From Lewinellaceae bacterium (lineage in GTDB: Bacteria; Bacteroidota; Bacteroidia; Chitinophagales; Saprospiraceae), in contig JACJYD010000007.1 in NCBI GenBank assembly GCA_020636275.1, positions 62,001-126,000 of the forward strand: a DNA stretch of 64,000 nt, given 5' to 3'. This document shows, one piece after another, positions 1 through 9,209 of this stretch (within the stretch, counting starts at the first letter, position 1; each line of letters opens with the position of its first letter). The position numbers and the translations under genes were made by a program. The notes beneath the pieces are model-generated. The model was not told where the DNA came from. It did no database searches and saw nothing but the letters and a program-made list of their open reading frames with translations.

Positions 1-1952
1 CGGTCGATGATCCGACCATTCCCACCATTTCCGTTTCGTCCAGCACCTGCGCCTTGATCCGTCAATATGCAGGCACCTCCCTGGAGGTAACCATTGCCGT
101 ACCTTCCAACCCCGGTCCGGAGTACCTCACCGGGGATTTTGACAACGGGGTGGTTTCCCATGAGTATGCACATGGCGTTTCCTCCCGCCTAACCGGCGGT
201 CCTTTCCAGGTCGGTTGCCTGGGGGGCGATGAACAAATGGGTGAAGGTTGGAGCGATTTCTTCTCCCTTATCCTGACTGTAGAACCGGGGGACGCGGGAG
301 CTGACCGCAGAGGGGTCGGCACTTATGTCATGCGCCAGCCGGTTTTGAGCAAGGGGATCCGGTCTTATCCCTATTCGACGGATATGAACGAAAACCCATT
401 TACGTATAAAAGTATTATTGGTGAATCGATCCCGCACGGGGTGGGCTCCGTCTGGTGTACCATGCTGTGGGACCTCTACTGGGCTTTTGTCGACGAATAC
501 GGTTGGGACCCGGACCTGTTCAACGGGACCGGAGGGAACAACATGGCCGTTCAATTGGTGATGGACGGGATGAAGATGCAGCCCTGCGATCCCGGATTCG
601 TCGACGGCAGGGACGCCATTCTCGCGGCAGACCAGGCCCTCTACGGCGGCGCCAACCAATGCCTGATCTGGGAAGTCTTTGCCCGCAGGGGATTGGGATA
701 CACTGCAGACCAGGGTTCGCCTTACACAGTGGGAGATGAAAAAGAGAGTTTCGATCCCCTGCCTACCTGCATTCCGGAGCTGAAAATATCCAAGTCGGCC
801 ACTGACTTTGTCGAGCCGGGCGATGAGATCCAATACACGATATATGTAGTGAATCACAAGCCCGAAGCGGTAACCAATGTAATAGTTTCGGATGAACTGC
901 CAACAGGCGTCACCTTTGTGCCGGGTTCCGGCAGCATCACGCCAACCGTGAACGGAAATCTCCTCACCTTCGAATTGGGCGATATGGCCTTCGGCGACGA
1001 GGTCACGCTTACCTACAAGGGCGCCACCGACCCTGGGTTGTATTCGACCCAGTATTACCTCGAAGACGCCGAAGAGTCCATCTTCGGGGAATGGATCGAC
1101 TATCCGACCGGTAGCATCGAAGGAACGAATACCTGGATGGTGCAAGACCTCTTTTATCACAGTCAATTTCAGGCCTTCTTTGTCGAGGATATCGAGACGG
1201 AGAGCCAGCAGGTGTTCCAAAGCATCCAGCCGCAACCGGTGCAGGGCGACCAGCCGGTGCTGCGTTTCTACCACAAGTACGATACGGAGGCCGGTTATGA
1301 TGGCGGGTATGTCGAAATATCCAAGGATGGTGGCGACTCCTGGGATGGGATCGGTGACAAGATCTTCCGCAACCCCTATACCGGCGGAATTGCCTATACG
1401 ACTTTTACCATTCCGAACGTGCAATCCTTCTCCGGAAACAGCCAGGATTGGATCGCCTCCTATGTCGATTTAAGCGATTATGTCGGCGAGGACATCCTCA
1501 TTCGTTTTAAATTCGGGACGGATGAGCAACAGGGAGGCCTTGGCTGGTTTGTCGACGACATCGAGTTGATGGACATGCTCAACTACAACAGCGAGGCTTG
1601 CGTCACCGACGACCAGGGCGACAATGCCTGTGCCGATGCGCCTTCGCGCGGCACCATCGTCGACTCCCAACTGGCCAGCGGTGTGAAGGACGTCGAACTC
1701 GACGGGCTGACGTTCGCCCTCTTCCCTAATCCGGCACAGGACGTTCTGAATGTACGTCTGACTACTGTGAATACGGCCGACATCAGCCTCCGCATTCTTA
1801 CGGTCGATGGAAAGGAGATGATGACCTGGAACGGGGCGTTATCCGGTACGCAAACGCTACCGATGGATATTAGCCGACTCCCCGAGGGGATGTATATGGT
1901 GCAGTTGATTTCGGGAGGGCAGGTTGCCACGGAAAAAATTGTCATTCAATAA
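1..1952 (+). CDS. M36 (fungalysin-type) metallopeptidase with DUF11 and T9SS sorting domain, 5'-truncated
   Basis: The reading frame is open to the left edge (first full codon at position 3), so the N-terminus lies outside the window; a TTG at 54 is only an internal codon. The zinc site HEYAH is at bases 159-173 and the third-ligand segment GEGWSDFF follows, with its Glu codon at 243; both are diagnostic of family M36. After the catalytic part come a DUF11-type repeat (LKISKSATDF onward, conserved in surface proteins), a jelly-roll/MAM-like domain with SKDGGDSWD and GWFVDDIEL, and a C-terminal roughly 80-residue T9SS type A sorting domain (FPNPAQDVLNV ... GMYMVQLISGG). Expected product: a secreted, surface-attached protease exported by the type IX system. 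Secretion is inferred from the domain, not shown. Confidence 0.93.
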   Translation, partial: VDDPTIPTISVSSSTCALIRQYAGTSLEVTIAVPSNPGPEYLTGDFDNGVVSHEYAHGVSSRLTGGPFQVGCLGGDEQMGEGWSDFFSLILTVEPGDAGADRRGVGTYVMRQPVLSKGIRSYPYSTDMNENPFTYKSIIGESIPHGVGSVWCTMLWDLYWAFVDEYGWDPDLFNGTGGNNMAVQLVMDGMKMQPCDPGFVDGRDAILAADQALYGGANQCLIWEVFARRGLGYTADQGSPYTVGDEKESFDPLPTCIPELKISKSATDFVEPGDEIQYTIYVVNHKPEAVTNVIVSDELPTGVTFVPGSGSITPTVNGNLLTFELGDMAFGDEVTLTYKGATDPGLYSTQYYLEDAEESIFGEWIDYPTGSIEGTNTWMVQDLFYHSQFQAFFVEDIETESQQVFQSIQPQPVQGDQPVLRFYHKYDTEAGYDGGYVEISKDGGDSWDGIGDKIFRNPYTGGIAYTTFTIPNVQSFSGNSQDWIASYVDLSDYVGEDILIRFKFGTDEQQGGLGWFVDDIELMDMLNYNSEACVTDDQGDNACADAPSRGTIVDSQLASGVKDVELDGLTFALFPNPAQDVLNVRLTTVNTADISLRILTVDGKEMMTWNGALSGTQTLPMDISRLPEGMYMVQLISGGQVATEKIVIQ

Positions 1953-1960
1953 TTAAAGAG

Positions 1961-1986
1961 AAGAGCGCGCTTGCAGGCGCGCTCTT
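1961..1986. terminator. Bidirectional intrinsic terminator
   Basis: A 10-bp perfect stem (AAGAGCGCGC at 1961-1970 with GCGCGCTCTT at 1977-1986) and a 6-nt loop sit between the convergent ends of the metallopeptidase gene and the minus-strand 470-aa gene. A T-rich stretch follows on the plus side. Confidence 0.85.
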
Positions 1987-1991
1987 CTTCT

Positions 1992-3404
1992 TTAAGAAAT
2001 ACTCTCCAATTGCGCCAACAACCACTTCTTCTCTGTAAGTGGGTTGGCGCTTTCTATTTCTGCTTGTAGCTGTTGGGTCTGTTTGCTCTCGTAGGGATTG
2101 ATGTTAGCCAGCTTTTTGGTCAGGTGGATGATATTCCGGAAATTTGCCTTGTGGTAGCCGATGACCTTTTTGCGGCGCATGTACATGCGCATACTCTCCA
2201 GGAGGGAGTCCAGGGCATTGAACTCGTCGAGTTCATAATACATTTTCATCAGCATGGTGCGGGCGTTGAGGGTCATCAGGATATCGTCGTATTCGACCTG
2301 ATGGAGGAGGGGCATGGCCCGGTCGTAGTCTTTTTTCTCGAAATAGAGCTTGGCCATACTGTAGTGTACGATACTTTCGCGGTACTGCTCCTCGAGGTAT
2401 TGCTGAAAATCGTTGATAAAGTGTTCGGTCCATTCGAACTCCTCGAGCAGGGTGCCGTTGGTCACGACGTTGCGGAAGGTAAAGCGGGATACGTAGCCGT
2501 CCTGGAGGAGGATCTTTTTTTCCAGGCCGCGTTTATATAGATCGAAGGTCTCGCGGACGTATTGTTTGACACCGGCGTTCATCCGGCCGATGCAGTAGTT
2601 GATCGCCAGGAGATAGATGTCGCGGATCTCGGATTCGGGAAACATGTCCTCGTATTGATGCAGGACCTGCTTGAGTTGCTGGAAGTGAGGTTCGCTATCC
2701 CGTTCTTTGAGCGCTTTGTAGCTGTAGTAATAAATAGCAATAGCGGGGATATCGAGATGCCCCTCCTGTTCCACAAAATCCAGCACTTTTCCCAGCAGTC
2801 CGATCTTATATTCTACCTTGAATACCGTTTGGTGGGCCAGCATGAGGCAAGCCTGGCGAAGTTTGGTGGAAATAAAGTTGATATCGAGCGCATCGGAAAC
2901 TTCCTGGAGGTTGAGCGGCACGGTCCGTTTGAGTCCGCTGAGGTAATTGTATTGTTCCTGTTCGAGGAGGTAGGTATTTTCCAGAAAGCTCAGATTGCGG
3001 AGCGGTTGTTTCTCCTGGAACTCTTTGGCGCTGTCGATGGTTCGTTGGAATAGCTTGCCCAGTTGCCGGCGGCGGTACACACGGGCGAGGGTGATCCGGG
3101 CTTTGACGGGATCTTCATTCCACTCTTCGTAGATGAGGAATTCCTCCACGGCTTTGAGCAGGAAGTGCATCACCTGGCGCATCTGGGCATCGTCGTAGGG
3201 CATACCGGGGTAGACGGAGGAAAAAACTTCTTCCTTGTCCAGCGCATCGTCTTTCTCCAAACGGTCGTTCTCCACAAGAGACTCGCATAAAGCAAGGACG
3301 TCATCGCGCTGATTATGGCTCGGAGATTGCAGCCATTTACGCAAATCCCGGACCTCTTTCTTTGAAAACGTGCGCAAAATTTGAATTAATCGACTTTTTT
3401 CCAT
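1992..3404 (-). CDS. Conserved hypothetical helical protein, 470 aa
   Basis: I do not recognise a named family. The protein has no signal peptide or membrane segment, is rich in Leu, Glu, Lys and Tyr, and reads as all-helical, with repeated helix-pair patterns (for example SMAKLYFEKKDYDRAMPLL near residue 350) resembling TPR or TPR-like solenoids. It opens with a conspicuous small N-terminal module (SRLIQILRTFSKKEVRDLRK), which could be a helical regulatory domain. The ATG at 3404 is the only good start. It is transcribed alone, convergent with the upstream protease, and shares a divergent 5' region with the T9SS protein on the other side. A cytosolic scaffold or regulator is possible, but this is inference. 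Confidence 0.75.
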   Translation of the reverse strand: MEKSRLIQILRTFSKKEVRDLRKWLQSPSHNQRDDVLALCESLVENDRLEKDDALDKEEVFSSVYPGMPYDDAQMRQVMHFLLKAVEEFLIYEEWNEDPVKARITLARVYRRRQLGKLFQRTIDSAKEFQEKQPLRNLSFLENTYLLEQEQYNYLSGLKRTVPLNLQEVSDALDINFISTKLRQACLMLAHQTVFKVEYKIGLLGKVLDFVEQEGHLDIPAIAIYYYSYKALKERDSEPHFQQLKQVLHQYEDMFPESEIRDIYLLAINYCIGRMNAGVKQYVRETFDLYKRGLEKKILLQDGYVSRFTFRNVVTNGTLLEEFEWTEHFINDFQQYLEEQYRESIVHYSMAKLYFEKKDYDRAMPLLHQVEYDDILMTLNARTMLMKMYYELDEFNALDSLLESMRMYMRRKKVIGYHKANFRNIIHLTKKLANINPYESKQTQQLQAEIESANPLTEKKWLLAQLESIS

Positions 3405-3682
3405 GCCCTGAAAAGGAGTTGTTTGTACGAATAGGGCTTCCAGACCGGTTCTTCCAAACTTTTTTTTAACCCTAAATTAAATGTTTTCAACAAAACGAGT
3501 TTTGGGGCTCAAAAGTTGATTAGTTGAAAAGTTTAGTATTTGCGGGGGTTTTAAATGATGTGTCTCGTTTTGTGTCGAGTTAAAATTAGAAAATTTTCAT
3601 CAACAAACGGCTTTTTTTGTCATTGGCTATGAAAAGAATATCCTACACTTTTGTATCGTCTTCTTTTGTAAACGACTTGTGC

Positions 3683-6598
3683 ATGAAACTCATGAAAAAT
3701 CACAAACAACAAATCACCCTGGCTACGGCCATGCTGTGGGTGCTGTTTGTGATGACGAGTGGAATGCAGGTTTTCGGCCAGGGGTTCGAATACAACTACG
3801 GCTCGAACAAAGAAGATCAGGGACAGGCTATCCTACAAACCGATGACAGAGGCTACCTATTAGCCGGTTACAGCGAATCCTTCGGTTCTGATAACGATCT
3901 GGACGTATACGTGATCAGAACGGACGTAGATGGACAACTAATATGGGAAAAGATCTACGACGAAGGGTTCATCGAACACGCTTACGGCATGGATGCCACT
4001 CAGGATGGTGGTTATATCATCGTGGGTGACATCCGCCCGACAGCACTTGACTCCTTTGATGTCTATTTGCTCAAGATCGACCTGCACGGCAACTTGCTGT
4101 GGAGCAGCCAATTCGGCGGCTCCGGGTTCGAGCAGGGCTTCGATGTCAAAGCCACCAGCGACGGCGGATTCCTGATCGTAGGCCGCCAGATCAACCAACA
4201 AAACGGCGACCTGGACATTTACGTGGTCAAGGCAGATGCCACTGGCAACCTGGTCTGGGAAAAAACCTTCGGCGGTGCTGGCGACGACGAAGGCTGGAGT
4301 GCCGAAGAAGTGAGCGACGGGTATGTGGTTGGCGGCAACGCCATCAACCCGAACACCAACAGCTCCGACATCTACGTGCTGAAGCTCAACTATGACGGCG
4401 ACGTGATCTGGGACTACTACTTCGACTACCCGGATACGTTCGAACAGGGGTTCGGCCTCACCGTTGCCAGCGATGGCGGGTTTGTAGTAGCCGGGCATCG
4501 TGGATTCGTGGAGATCTTCGCCGCTAAACTCAGCGAAGACGGCCAGACGGAACTCTGGAACAAAAGCTTTACCGTAGGCGTTGGCGGACAAGCCAACGAC
4601 GTGGTGGAAACAAACGACGGCAACTACGTGCTGGGCGGAATCGCCGAAACCACCGCCGCCAATATCGACTTGTTCATAGCCAAGGTGAATGCCACCAACG
4701 GCGACGAAATATGGACACATACTATCGGGAGAACCAACATAATCGACTGGACGGAATCGCTCGTACAAAGAGTGGACGGCGGTTTTGCCCTTGCAGGTTG
4801 GAACGGTCAGGAAGCTTTGGTCTTCATCAACGATGTCAAACTGATCAAAGCCGACTCCGACGGACGCGTCCGCACCAACTACCTCAACGGTAAAGTGTAC
4901 GCTGACTGGAACCAAGACAATACCCAGGACCCGGGCGAACCGGGAATGAGGGATTGGGTGGTGGAAGCCAACGGCACCAATGGTTCCTGGTACGGTACCA
5001 CCGACGAGAACGGATTCTTTTCCATCCTCGTCGATACCGGAACCTACGATGTGAAAGTAGATGCGAAGGGAACGAATTGGGAATCGGCTTATCCGGTGAT
5101 CAATGGCCTGCCCTTCCCCGAGACCTACGATACGATCGATGTGGAATTTCCGATGTACGTCATCGATGTCTGCCCGACCCTGTTCGTAGATATCTCGACC
5201 GACGCCGTGATCGCTTGCGAAAACAGCACCTTCGACGTGACTTATCGCAACGAAGGAACGGCCACTGCGACGGGTGTGAAAGTGGAGCTGGCATTGGATT
5301 TGGACTGGACATTTGTCAATGCTTCCATTCCTGCCACTCCCGAAGGAAACAACGTCTATTCCTTCCAGGTCGGCGATCTGGCTACCAGTGAAGGCGGAAA
5401 CTTCCAGGTGACGCTGAGTGCAGATTGCAATGCTCCGATCGGAACCAACTTCTTCGTTCAGGCGCATATCACGCCCGACGAGATCTGCACCCCGGCCACC
5501 GGTTGGGACGGTTCCAACGTAGCCGTATCGGGAAGTTGTCAGGGCGACACCGTGGTGTTCGAACTCCGCAACACCAGCATCAACCCGATGACGAACACCC
5601 TCGACTACATTGTGATCGAGGACGAGATCATGGGTAAGACGGAATTCCAACTGCCGGGCGAAGATGTGATGCTGGTAAAACGCTACGCCAATGGAAGCAC
5701 GTTCCGGATCGTAGCCGAGCAATCGCCCAACCACCCGGGCAACAGCCGCCCCTCCGTGGTCGTCGAAGGTTGCATGGCCGCAGGAGTAACGGAATCCACG
5801 ACGGGCATGGTGAACATGTTCCCGGAAGATGAAGGCGACACCTTCCTCGCCGTTGACGCACAGGAAAGCATTGAACCGAACGCCACGATCGATCTTCGGG
5901 CCTACCCGAAAGGTTATCTCGGCGACACCATAGCAGCAAACGTGGATATCGAATACCACGTACGTTTTCAGAACACGACAAATGACACACTCTTTTGGGT
6001 AGCCGTACGCGACTCCCTCCCACTGGAACACTTGAATATTGCGACGATCCAGCCTGGCGCCAGTAGCCATCCGTACCGCTTCCAGGCTTATGACAATGGC
6101 GTAGTGAAGTTCGTTTTCGAATCGATCGTACTCCCCCCCGCCAGCGTCAACCCGGATGCTTCCAAAGGGTTCATCCAGTTCAAGATCTCGCAACAACCTG
6201 ATCTGCCGAAAAATACCGAGATCTTCAACAAAGCCCTGCTGTTTGTAGGCTACGACGAAGTACCGGTGGAAAGCGTGCAAAAGCGCCACGTGATCGGCGG
6301 AGCAAATCTGGAAGACTTCGTCATCATCACCGATGACCGCGAAGTACTCATCCCGGGTGTAAGCGTGAAAGTTTACCCCAATCCGATGGACGGACAGTCG
6401 ACCATCGTGGTGGAAGGGATGACTTTCAGCCAACTCGACCTGAAACTTTATGACGCTGCCGGCCGCCTGGTTCGCCAGGAACGGTCGACCGGCAACCAAA
6501 TAACCCTGAATAAAGGGAATTTGAAAACAGGGACCTACTTCTTTGTACTAGAAGGCAACAGCCAGGCGTTAAAAACTGGCAAGGTAATTGTAAAATGA
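3683..6598 (+). CDS. Large T9SS-exported surface protein: beta-propeller repeats, SdrD B-like, DUF11-like and DUF7619-like domains
   Basis: The ATG at 3683 is chosen because it begins a clean signal peptide (basic MKLMKNHKQQ, hydrophobic core, cleavage near VFGQ); upstream in-frame TTG/ATG codons at 3617 and 3629 would bury it. Residues about 35-400 hold repeats of the type 'TSDGGFLIVGRQ' and 'DLDIYVVKAD' about 50 residues apart, typical of a propeller. Next come an SdrD B-like collagen-binding-type domain (GKVYADWNQDNTQDPGEPG), Cys-containing DUF11-like Ig repeats, a DUF7619-like segment (YHVRFQNTTNDT ... VFESIVLPP) and a C-terminal T9SS type A domain (YPNPMDGQSTIVV). Probable role: adhesion or matrix protein on the cell surface. 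Binding partner unknown. Confidence 0.85.
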   Translation: MKLMKNHKQQITLATAMLWVLFVMTSGMQVFGQGFEYNYGSNKEDQGQAILQTDDRGYLLAGYSESFGSDNDLDVYVIRTDVDGQLIWEKIYDEGFIEHAYGMDATQDGGYIIVGDIRPTALDSFDVYLLKIDLHGNLLWSSQFGGSGFEQGFDVKATSDGGFLIVGRQINQQNGDLDIYVVKADATGNLVWEKTFGGAGDDEGWSAEEVSDGYVVGGNAINPNTNSSDIYVLKLNYDGDVIWDYYFDYPDTFEQGFGLTVASDGGFVVAGHRGFVEIFAAKLSEDGQTELWNKSFTVGVGGQANDVVETNDGNYVLGGIAETTAANIDLFIAKVNATNGDEIWTHTIGRTNIIDWTESLVQRVDGGFALAGWNGQEALVFINDVKLIKADSDGRVRTNYLNGKVYADWNQDNTQDPGEPGMRDWVVEANGTNGSWYGTTDENGFFSILVDTGTYDVKVDAKGTNWESAYPVINGLPFPETYDTIDVEFPMYVIDVCPTLFVDISTDAVIACENSTFDVTYRNEGTATATGVKVELALDLDWTFVNASIPATPEGNNVYSFQVGDLATSEGGNFQVTLSADCNAPIGTNFFVQAHITPDEICTPATGWDGSNVAVSGSCQGDTVVFELRNTSINPMTNTLDYIVIEDEIMGKTEFQLPGEDVMLVKRYANGSTFRIVAEQSPNHPGNSRPSVVVEGCMAAGVTESTTGMVNMFPEDEGDTFLAVDAQESIEPNATIDLRAYPKGYLGDTIAANVDIEYHVRFQNTTNDTLFWVAVRDSLPLEHLNIATIQPGASSHPYRFQAYDNGVVKFVFESIVLPPASVNPDASKGFIQFKISQQPDLPKNTEIFNKALLFVGYDEVPVESVQKRHVIGGANLEDFVIITDDREVLIPGVSVKVYPNPMDGQSTIVVEGMTFSQLDLKLYDAAGRLVRQERSTGNQITLNKGNLKTGTYFFVLEGNSQALKTGKVIVK

Positions 6599-6958
6599 TT
6601 ATAGGCCCCTTTTGATCGAGCTCTTTGAATTGTAGAAAATAGTAGTTAGGGTGCTTTCCCCAAAAAGCCCTATCTCAAAAACCGATTACATACTTGAAAT
6701 GATTCGGAGAGGAAGGGGCTCCGGTAAAGCCCCCTCCTCGAAGAAAACCCAAAACCGAAAATAGCCCACAAAACCGACATCCCGAATAAGTTCGGGAATA
6801 ACCCAAGACCGATTTAAATTTTTTCCCAAACCGATTTAAAAAGGTCCCTCAAAAGAGAGGGACCACCCAAAGACCGGACATTAGTTAATGATGCGTGTGT
6901 AATGATGTACCCCCAAAGGGCCCTAAGTGGCCCTTTGGAACATCCTTTCAAACTTGGA

Positions 6959-6994
6959 GACATTTTTCATGAGATTATAATTTGTTAGTAGCGC
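6959..6994 (+). repeat. 36-bp direct repeat, copy 1
   Basis: The block from GACATTTTTCATGAG to GTTAGTAGCGC is identical to copy 2 at 7129-7164, 170 bp downstream. It contains TATAATTTG, close to the Bacteroidota -7 box (TAnnTTTG), and a TTG lies 19 bp upstream of it at 6953. A GC hairpin (6999-7021) starts 4 bases after the repeat and is followed by CTTTT. Promoter activity is inference. Confidence 0.75.
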
Positions 6995-7128
6995 AACTGT
7001 CCCACCCCTCTGGGGTGGGACCTTTTAAAACTCCTGGCGCACTGACAACGCAGACGTTAAGAAATGATTAACAAGTGGTTGTGTGAAAATCGTGAACGTT
7101 TTGCCTCTTATAGGAGTTATTAAAGTAG

Positions 7129-7164
7129 GACATTTTTCATGAGATTATAATTTGTTAGTAGCGC
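7129..7164 (+). repeat. 36-bp direct repeat, copy 2
   Basis: Identical to 6959-6994. It is followed after 3 bases by the perfect palindrome 7168-7187 and a T-tract, so repeat plus terminator together would specify a transcript of only about 40 nt if the repeat is a promoter. The upstream TTG seen in copy 1 is absent here. Confidence 0.75.
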
Positions 7165-7167
7165 GAG

Positions 7168-7198
7168 GGCCCATCCATGGATGGGCCTTCTTTTTTTT
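7168..7198 (+). terminator. Intrinsic terminator (perfect palindrome plus T-tract)
   Basis: A 20-bp perfect palindrome is built on GGCCCATCC/GGATGGGCC, followed by TTC and eight T on the plus strand. Confidence 0.8.
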
Positions 7199-7214
7199 AG
7201 CAATTGGGGAAAAA

Positions 7215-7243
7215 GAAAAGGGGCGCCACCGGCGCCCCTTTTC
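7215..7243. terminator. Terminator downstream of asnS
   Basis: A 13-bp stem (GAAAAGGGGCGCC / GGCGCCCCTTTTC) with a 3-nt loop is flanked by A- and T-runs on either side, so it can act in both directions. It sits 4 bases from the asnS stop. Confidence 0.88.
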
Positions 7244-7247
7244 TTTT

Positions 7248-8684
7248 TTAAAACTCTGCATTCCCCGGCGTTCGGGGAAATGCGATCACATCCCGGATAT
7301 TAGTCATGCCAGTGATGAATTGTACGGTACGCTCGAAGCCCAGGCCGAAGCCGGCGTGAGGGGCGCCCCCGAACCGGCGCAGGTCGAGGTACCACCAGAG
7401 CTCTTCTTCGGGGATATTCATTTCCGCCATTCGTTTTTTCAGTTGGCTGAGGCGCTCTTCGCGCTGCGATCCCCCGATCACTTCGCCGATGCCGGGGAAG
7501 AGAACGTCCATAGCCGCAACGGTCTTGTCGTCGTCGTTGACGCGCATGTAAAAGGCCTTGATCTCCTTGGGGTAGTTGCGCACAATGACGGGCTTGTTGA
7601 ACTCCTTTTCGACCAAAAAGCGCTCGTGTTCGGCAGCCAGATCCTTGCCCCACTCTACAGGGAACTCGAATTTTCCTTTCTTGAAGGGTTTCGAATTGCG
7701 CAAAATATCGACTGCCTCGGTATAAGTGATGCGTTCGAAGTTGTTGTCGACCACAAAGCGGAGGGTCTCCAACAGCCCCATGGGGCGGCGCTGGTCGGCG
7801 GGCATGTTCTTCTCTATATCCTGGATCCGCTTGTCGAGGAAGGCGATATCATCCGGGTAGTGCCCGAGCACGTAGTTGATGAGGTATTTGCAGAAATCCT
7901 CGGCCAGGTCCATGTTGTCGTGGATGTCGTAGAAGGCTACCTCGGGTTCGATCATCCAGAACTCGGCCAGGTGGCGGGAGGTGTTGGAGTTTTCAGCGCG
8001 AAACGTCGGACCGAACGTATACACCTTTCCCATGGCCAGCGCTCCGATCTCGGCCTGTAATTGACCCGACACCGTCAGGTTGGTCGGTTTTTCGAAGAAA
8101 TCCTGCTTCCAGTCGATACTGCCGTCGGGCAAGGTAGGCGCATGATTGGGTTCGAAGGTCGTCACGTGGAACATCTCCCCGGCGCCTTCTGCATCGCTTC
8201 CCGTGATGATGGGTGTATGCAGGTAGTAGTACCCCCTGTCGTTGAAATACTTGTGGATGGCATAGGCGATGCCGTGGCGAATCCGGAACACCGAGCTAAA
8301 CGTGTTGGTGCGCAGCCGGAAATGGGCATTCTCCCGCAAAAATTCAAGCGACTGGGCTTTGGGCTGAAGCGGATACCCCTCTTCCGGACTCGAATCGCCC
8401 AGGATCTCCACGTCGGTAGCGATGACCTCGTAGGCCTGCCCGGCACCCTGCGATTCAACCAGTTTCCCGGAGGCTTTTACACAGGAGTGGAAGTGGATCT
8501 GCTTGAGGATATCTTCCGGCAGTTGCTCGGGGTCGACCACGACTTGCAGGTTATTAAACGTAGAGCCATCGTTGAGGGCGATGAATTTATTGTTGCGAAA
8601 AGCCCGTACCCAACCCATCACGGTGATGGTTTCGTCCAGGGGCGGGTTTTTCAGAATAGCAGCGATTTCAGTCCGTTTCGTCAT
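7248..8684 (-). CDS. asnS: Asparagine--tRNA ligase
   Basis: Cytosolic class II aminoacyl-tRNA synthetase (478 aa, normal length) that charges tRNA-Asn with asparagine using ATP. The N-terminal OB-fold anticodon-binding domain is seen in VMGWVRAFRNNKFIALNDG. Class II motif 2 is GPTFRAENSNTSRHLAEFW, and motif 3 is GLGFERTVQFITGM followed by the family's typical end, FPRTPGNAEF. The asparagine rather than aspartate enzyme is indicated by overall length and this C-terminus. The start ATG at 8684 gives the expected N-terminus. A strong terminator follows the stop. Confidence 0.97.
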   Translation of the reverse strand: MTKRTEIAAILKNPPLDETITVMGWVRAFRNNKFIALNDGSTFNNLQVVVDPEQLPEDILKQIHFHSCVKASGKLVESQGAGQAYEVIATDVEILGDSSPEEGYPLQPKAQSLEFLRENAHFRLRTNTFSSVFRIRHGIAYAIHKYFNDRGYYYLHTPIITGSDAEGAGEMFHVTTFEPNHAPTLPDGSIDWKQDFFEKPTNLTVSGQLQAEIGALAMGKVYTFGPTFRAENSNTSRHLAEFWMIEPEVAFYDIHDNMDLAEDFCKYLINYVLGHYPDDIAFLDKRIQDIEKNMPADQRRPMGLLETLRFVVDNNFERITYTEAVDILRNSKPFKKGKFEFPVEWGKDLAAEHERFLVEKEFNKPVIVRNYPKEIKAFYMRVNDDDKTVAAMDVLFPGIGEVIGGSQREERLSQLKKRMAEMNIPEEELWWYLDLRRFGGAPHAGFGLGFERTVQFITGMTNIRDVIAFPRTPGNAEF

Positions 8685-8741
8685 TTCAAAATTTATTTTT
8701 GACCCGCGAAAATAAAGATTATATCTTCAATCATCAAGTCA

Positions 8742-8780
8742 AATAGAGAAAGGGGCGCTGGAGGCGCCCCTTTCTCTATT
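8742..8780. terminator. Terminator after the DCC-family gene
   Basis: A 17-bp perfect stem (8742-8758 with 8764-8780) with a 5-nt loop overlaps the stop codon of the minus-strand gene that ends at 8779. On the minus strand it continues as TATTT. Confidence 0.85.
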
Positions 8781-9198
8781 AATCCAAAAATAGACTTTTG
8801 AGTTCCGGGGTAGGCACCATGCAGGCTTCGCGTTTCCCAAACCAGCGATACCGGTTGCGGGCGACCCAGTTGTAGACGGCATTCCGCACGGGACGGGGGA
8901 TGACATAAAAAACGGTAAACACCGGCCATAACCCGCCCATTCGACGGGCGACGCGCAGCGCCACATCCGAGTGGGTATACCCTTTTTTCCCTTCGATCAA
9001 AACGACGGTATTGATCTCATCGGCTGGGAGGCCGACCTCTCGAAGGAGCGATTGCCCGGTTTCCGACTGCAGCGAAGCATAGCGAAACCGCCGCTTCGGA
9101 TCTCGCTGGATGATAAACTGCACGAATCCGTTGCAGAGGTTGCACACGCCGTCAAAGAGGATAATAGATTGGTTCGAAGGGATGGAAGATAGGTCCAT
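8779..9198 (-). CDS. DCC-family thiol-disulfide oxidoreductase (DUF393)
   Basis: The 139-aa protein opens with IILFDGVCNLCNGFVQFI, whose D-x-x-C-x-x-C motif gives the DCC family its name, followed by a thioredoxin-like segment (FRYASLQSETGQSLL). Family members are small predicted redox proteins; substrate and partners are unknown. There is no signal peptide, so it is expected in the cytosol, although the hydrophobic helix around PVFTVFYVIPRPVRNAVY could touch the membrane. The start is ATG at 9198. It lies alone between asnS and guaB on the same strand. Confidence 0.9.
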   Translation of the reverse strand: MDLSSIPSNQSIILFDGVCNLCNGFVQFIIQRDPKRRFRYASLQSETGQSLLREVGLPADEINTVVLIEGKKGYTHSDVALRVARRMGGLWPVFTVFYVIPRPVRNAVYNWVARNRYRWFGKREACMVPTPELKSLFLD

Positions 9199-9209
9199 GG
9201 TTGGATAGG

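Larger units (their letters stand above)
6599..7198 (+). repeat. Gene-free hairpin array with a duplicated 36-bp promoter-like unit
   Basis: No convincing ORF lies between the T9SS gene and asnS. Instead six stem-loops follow one another: 6709-6739, 6781-6796, 6843-6864, 6913-6938 (10-bp stem), 6999-7021 (10-bp stem, 3-nt loop) and 7168-7187 (20-bp perfect palindrome). Each has a different sequence. The last is followed by a run of T and looks like a plus-strand intrinsic terminator. Two identical 36-bp blocks (6959-6994 and 7129-7164) precede the last two hairpins by a few bases. A short repeated word ACCGATTTAAA occurs around 6800-6840. Function unknown. Confidence 0.7.

Noticed and set aside
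189..1424. 411-codon minus-strand open frame
   Set aside because: Antisense to the M36 peptidase gene with clear HEYAH and sorting-domain evidence.
3938..6499. 853-codon open frame on the minus strand
   Set aside because: It is exactly antisense to the T9SS surface gene, whose signal peptide and domains are clear. The minus-strand translation is low-complexity (His/Val/Gly/Asp-rich) with no domain pattern, an effect of codon composition.
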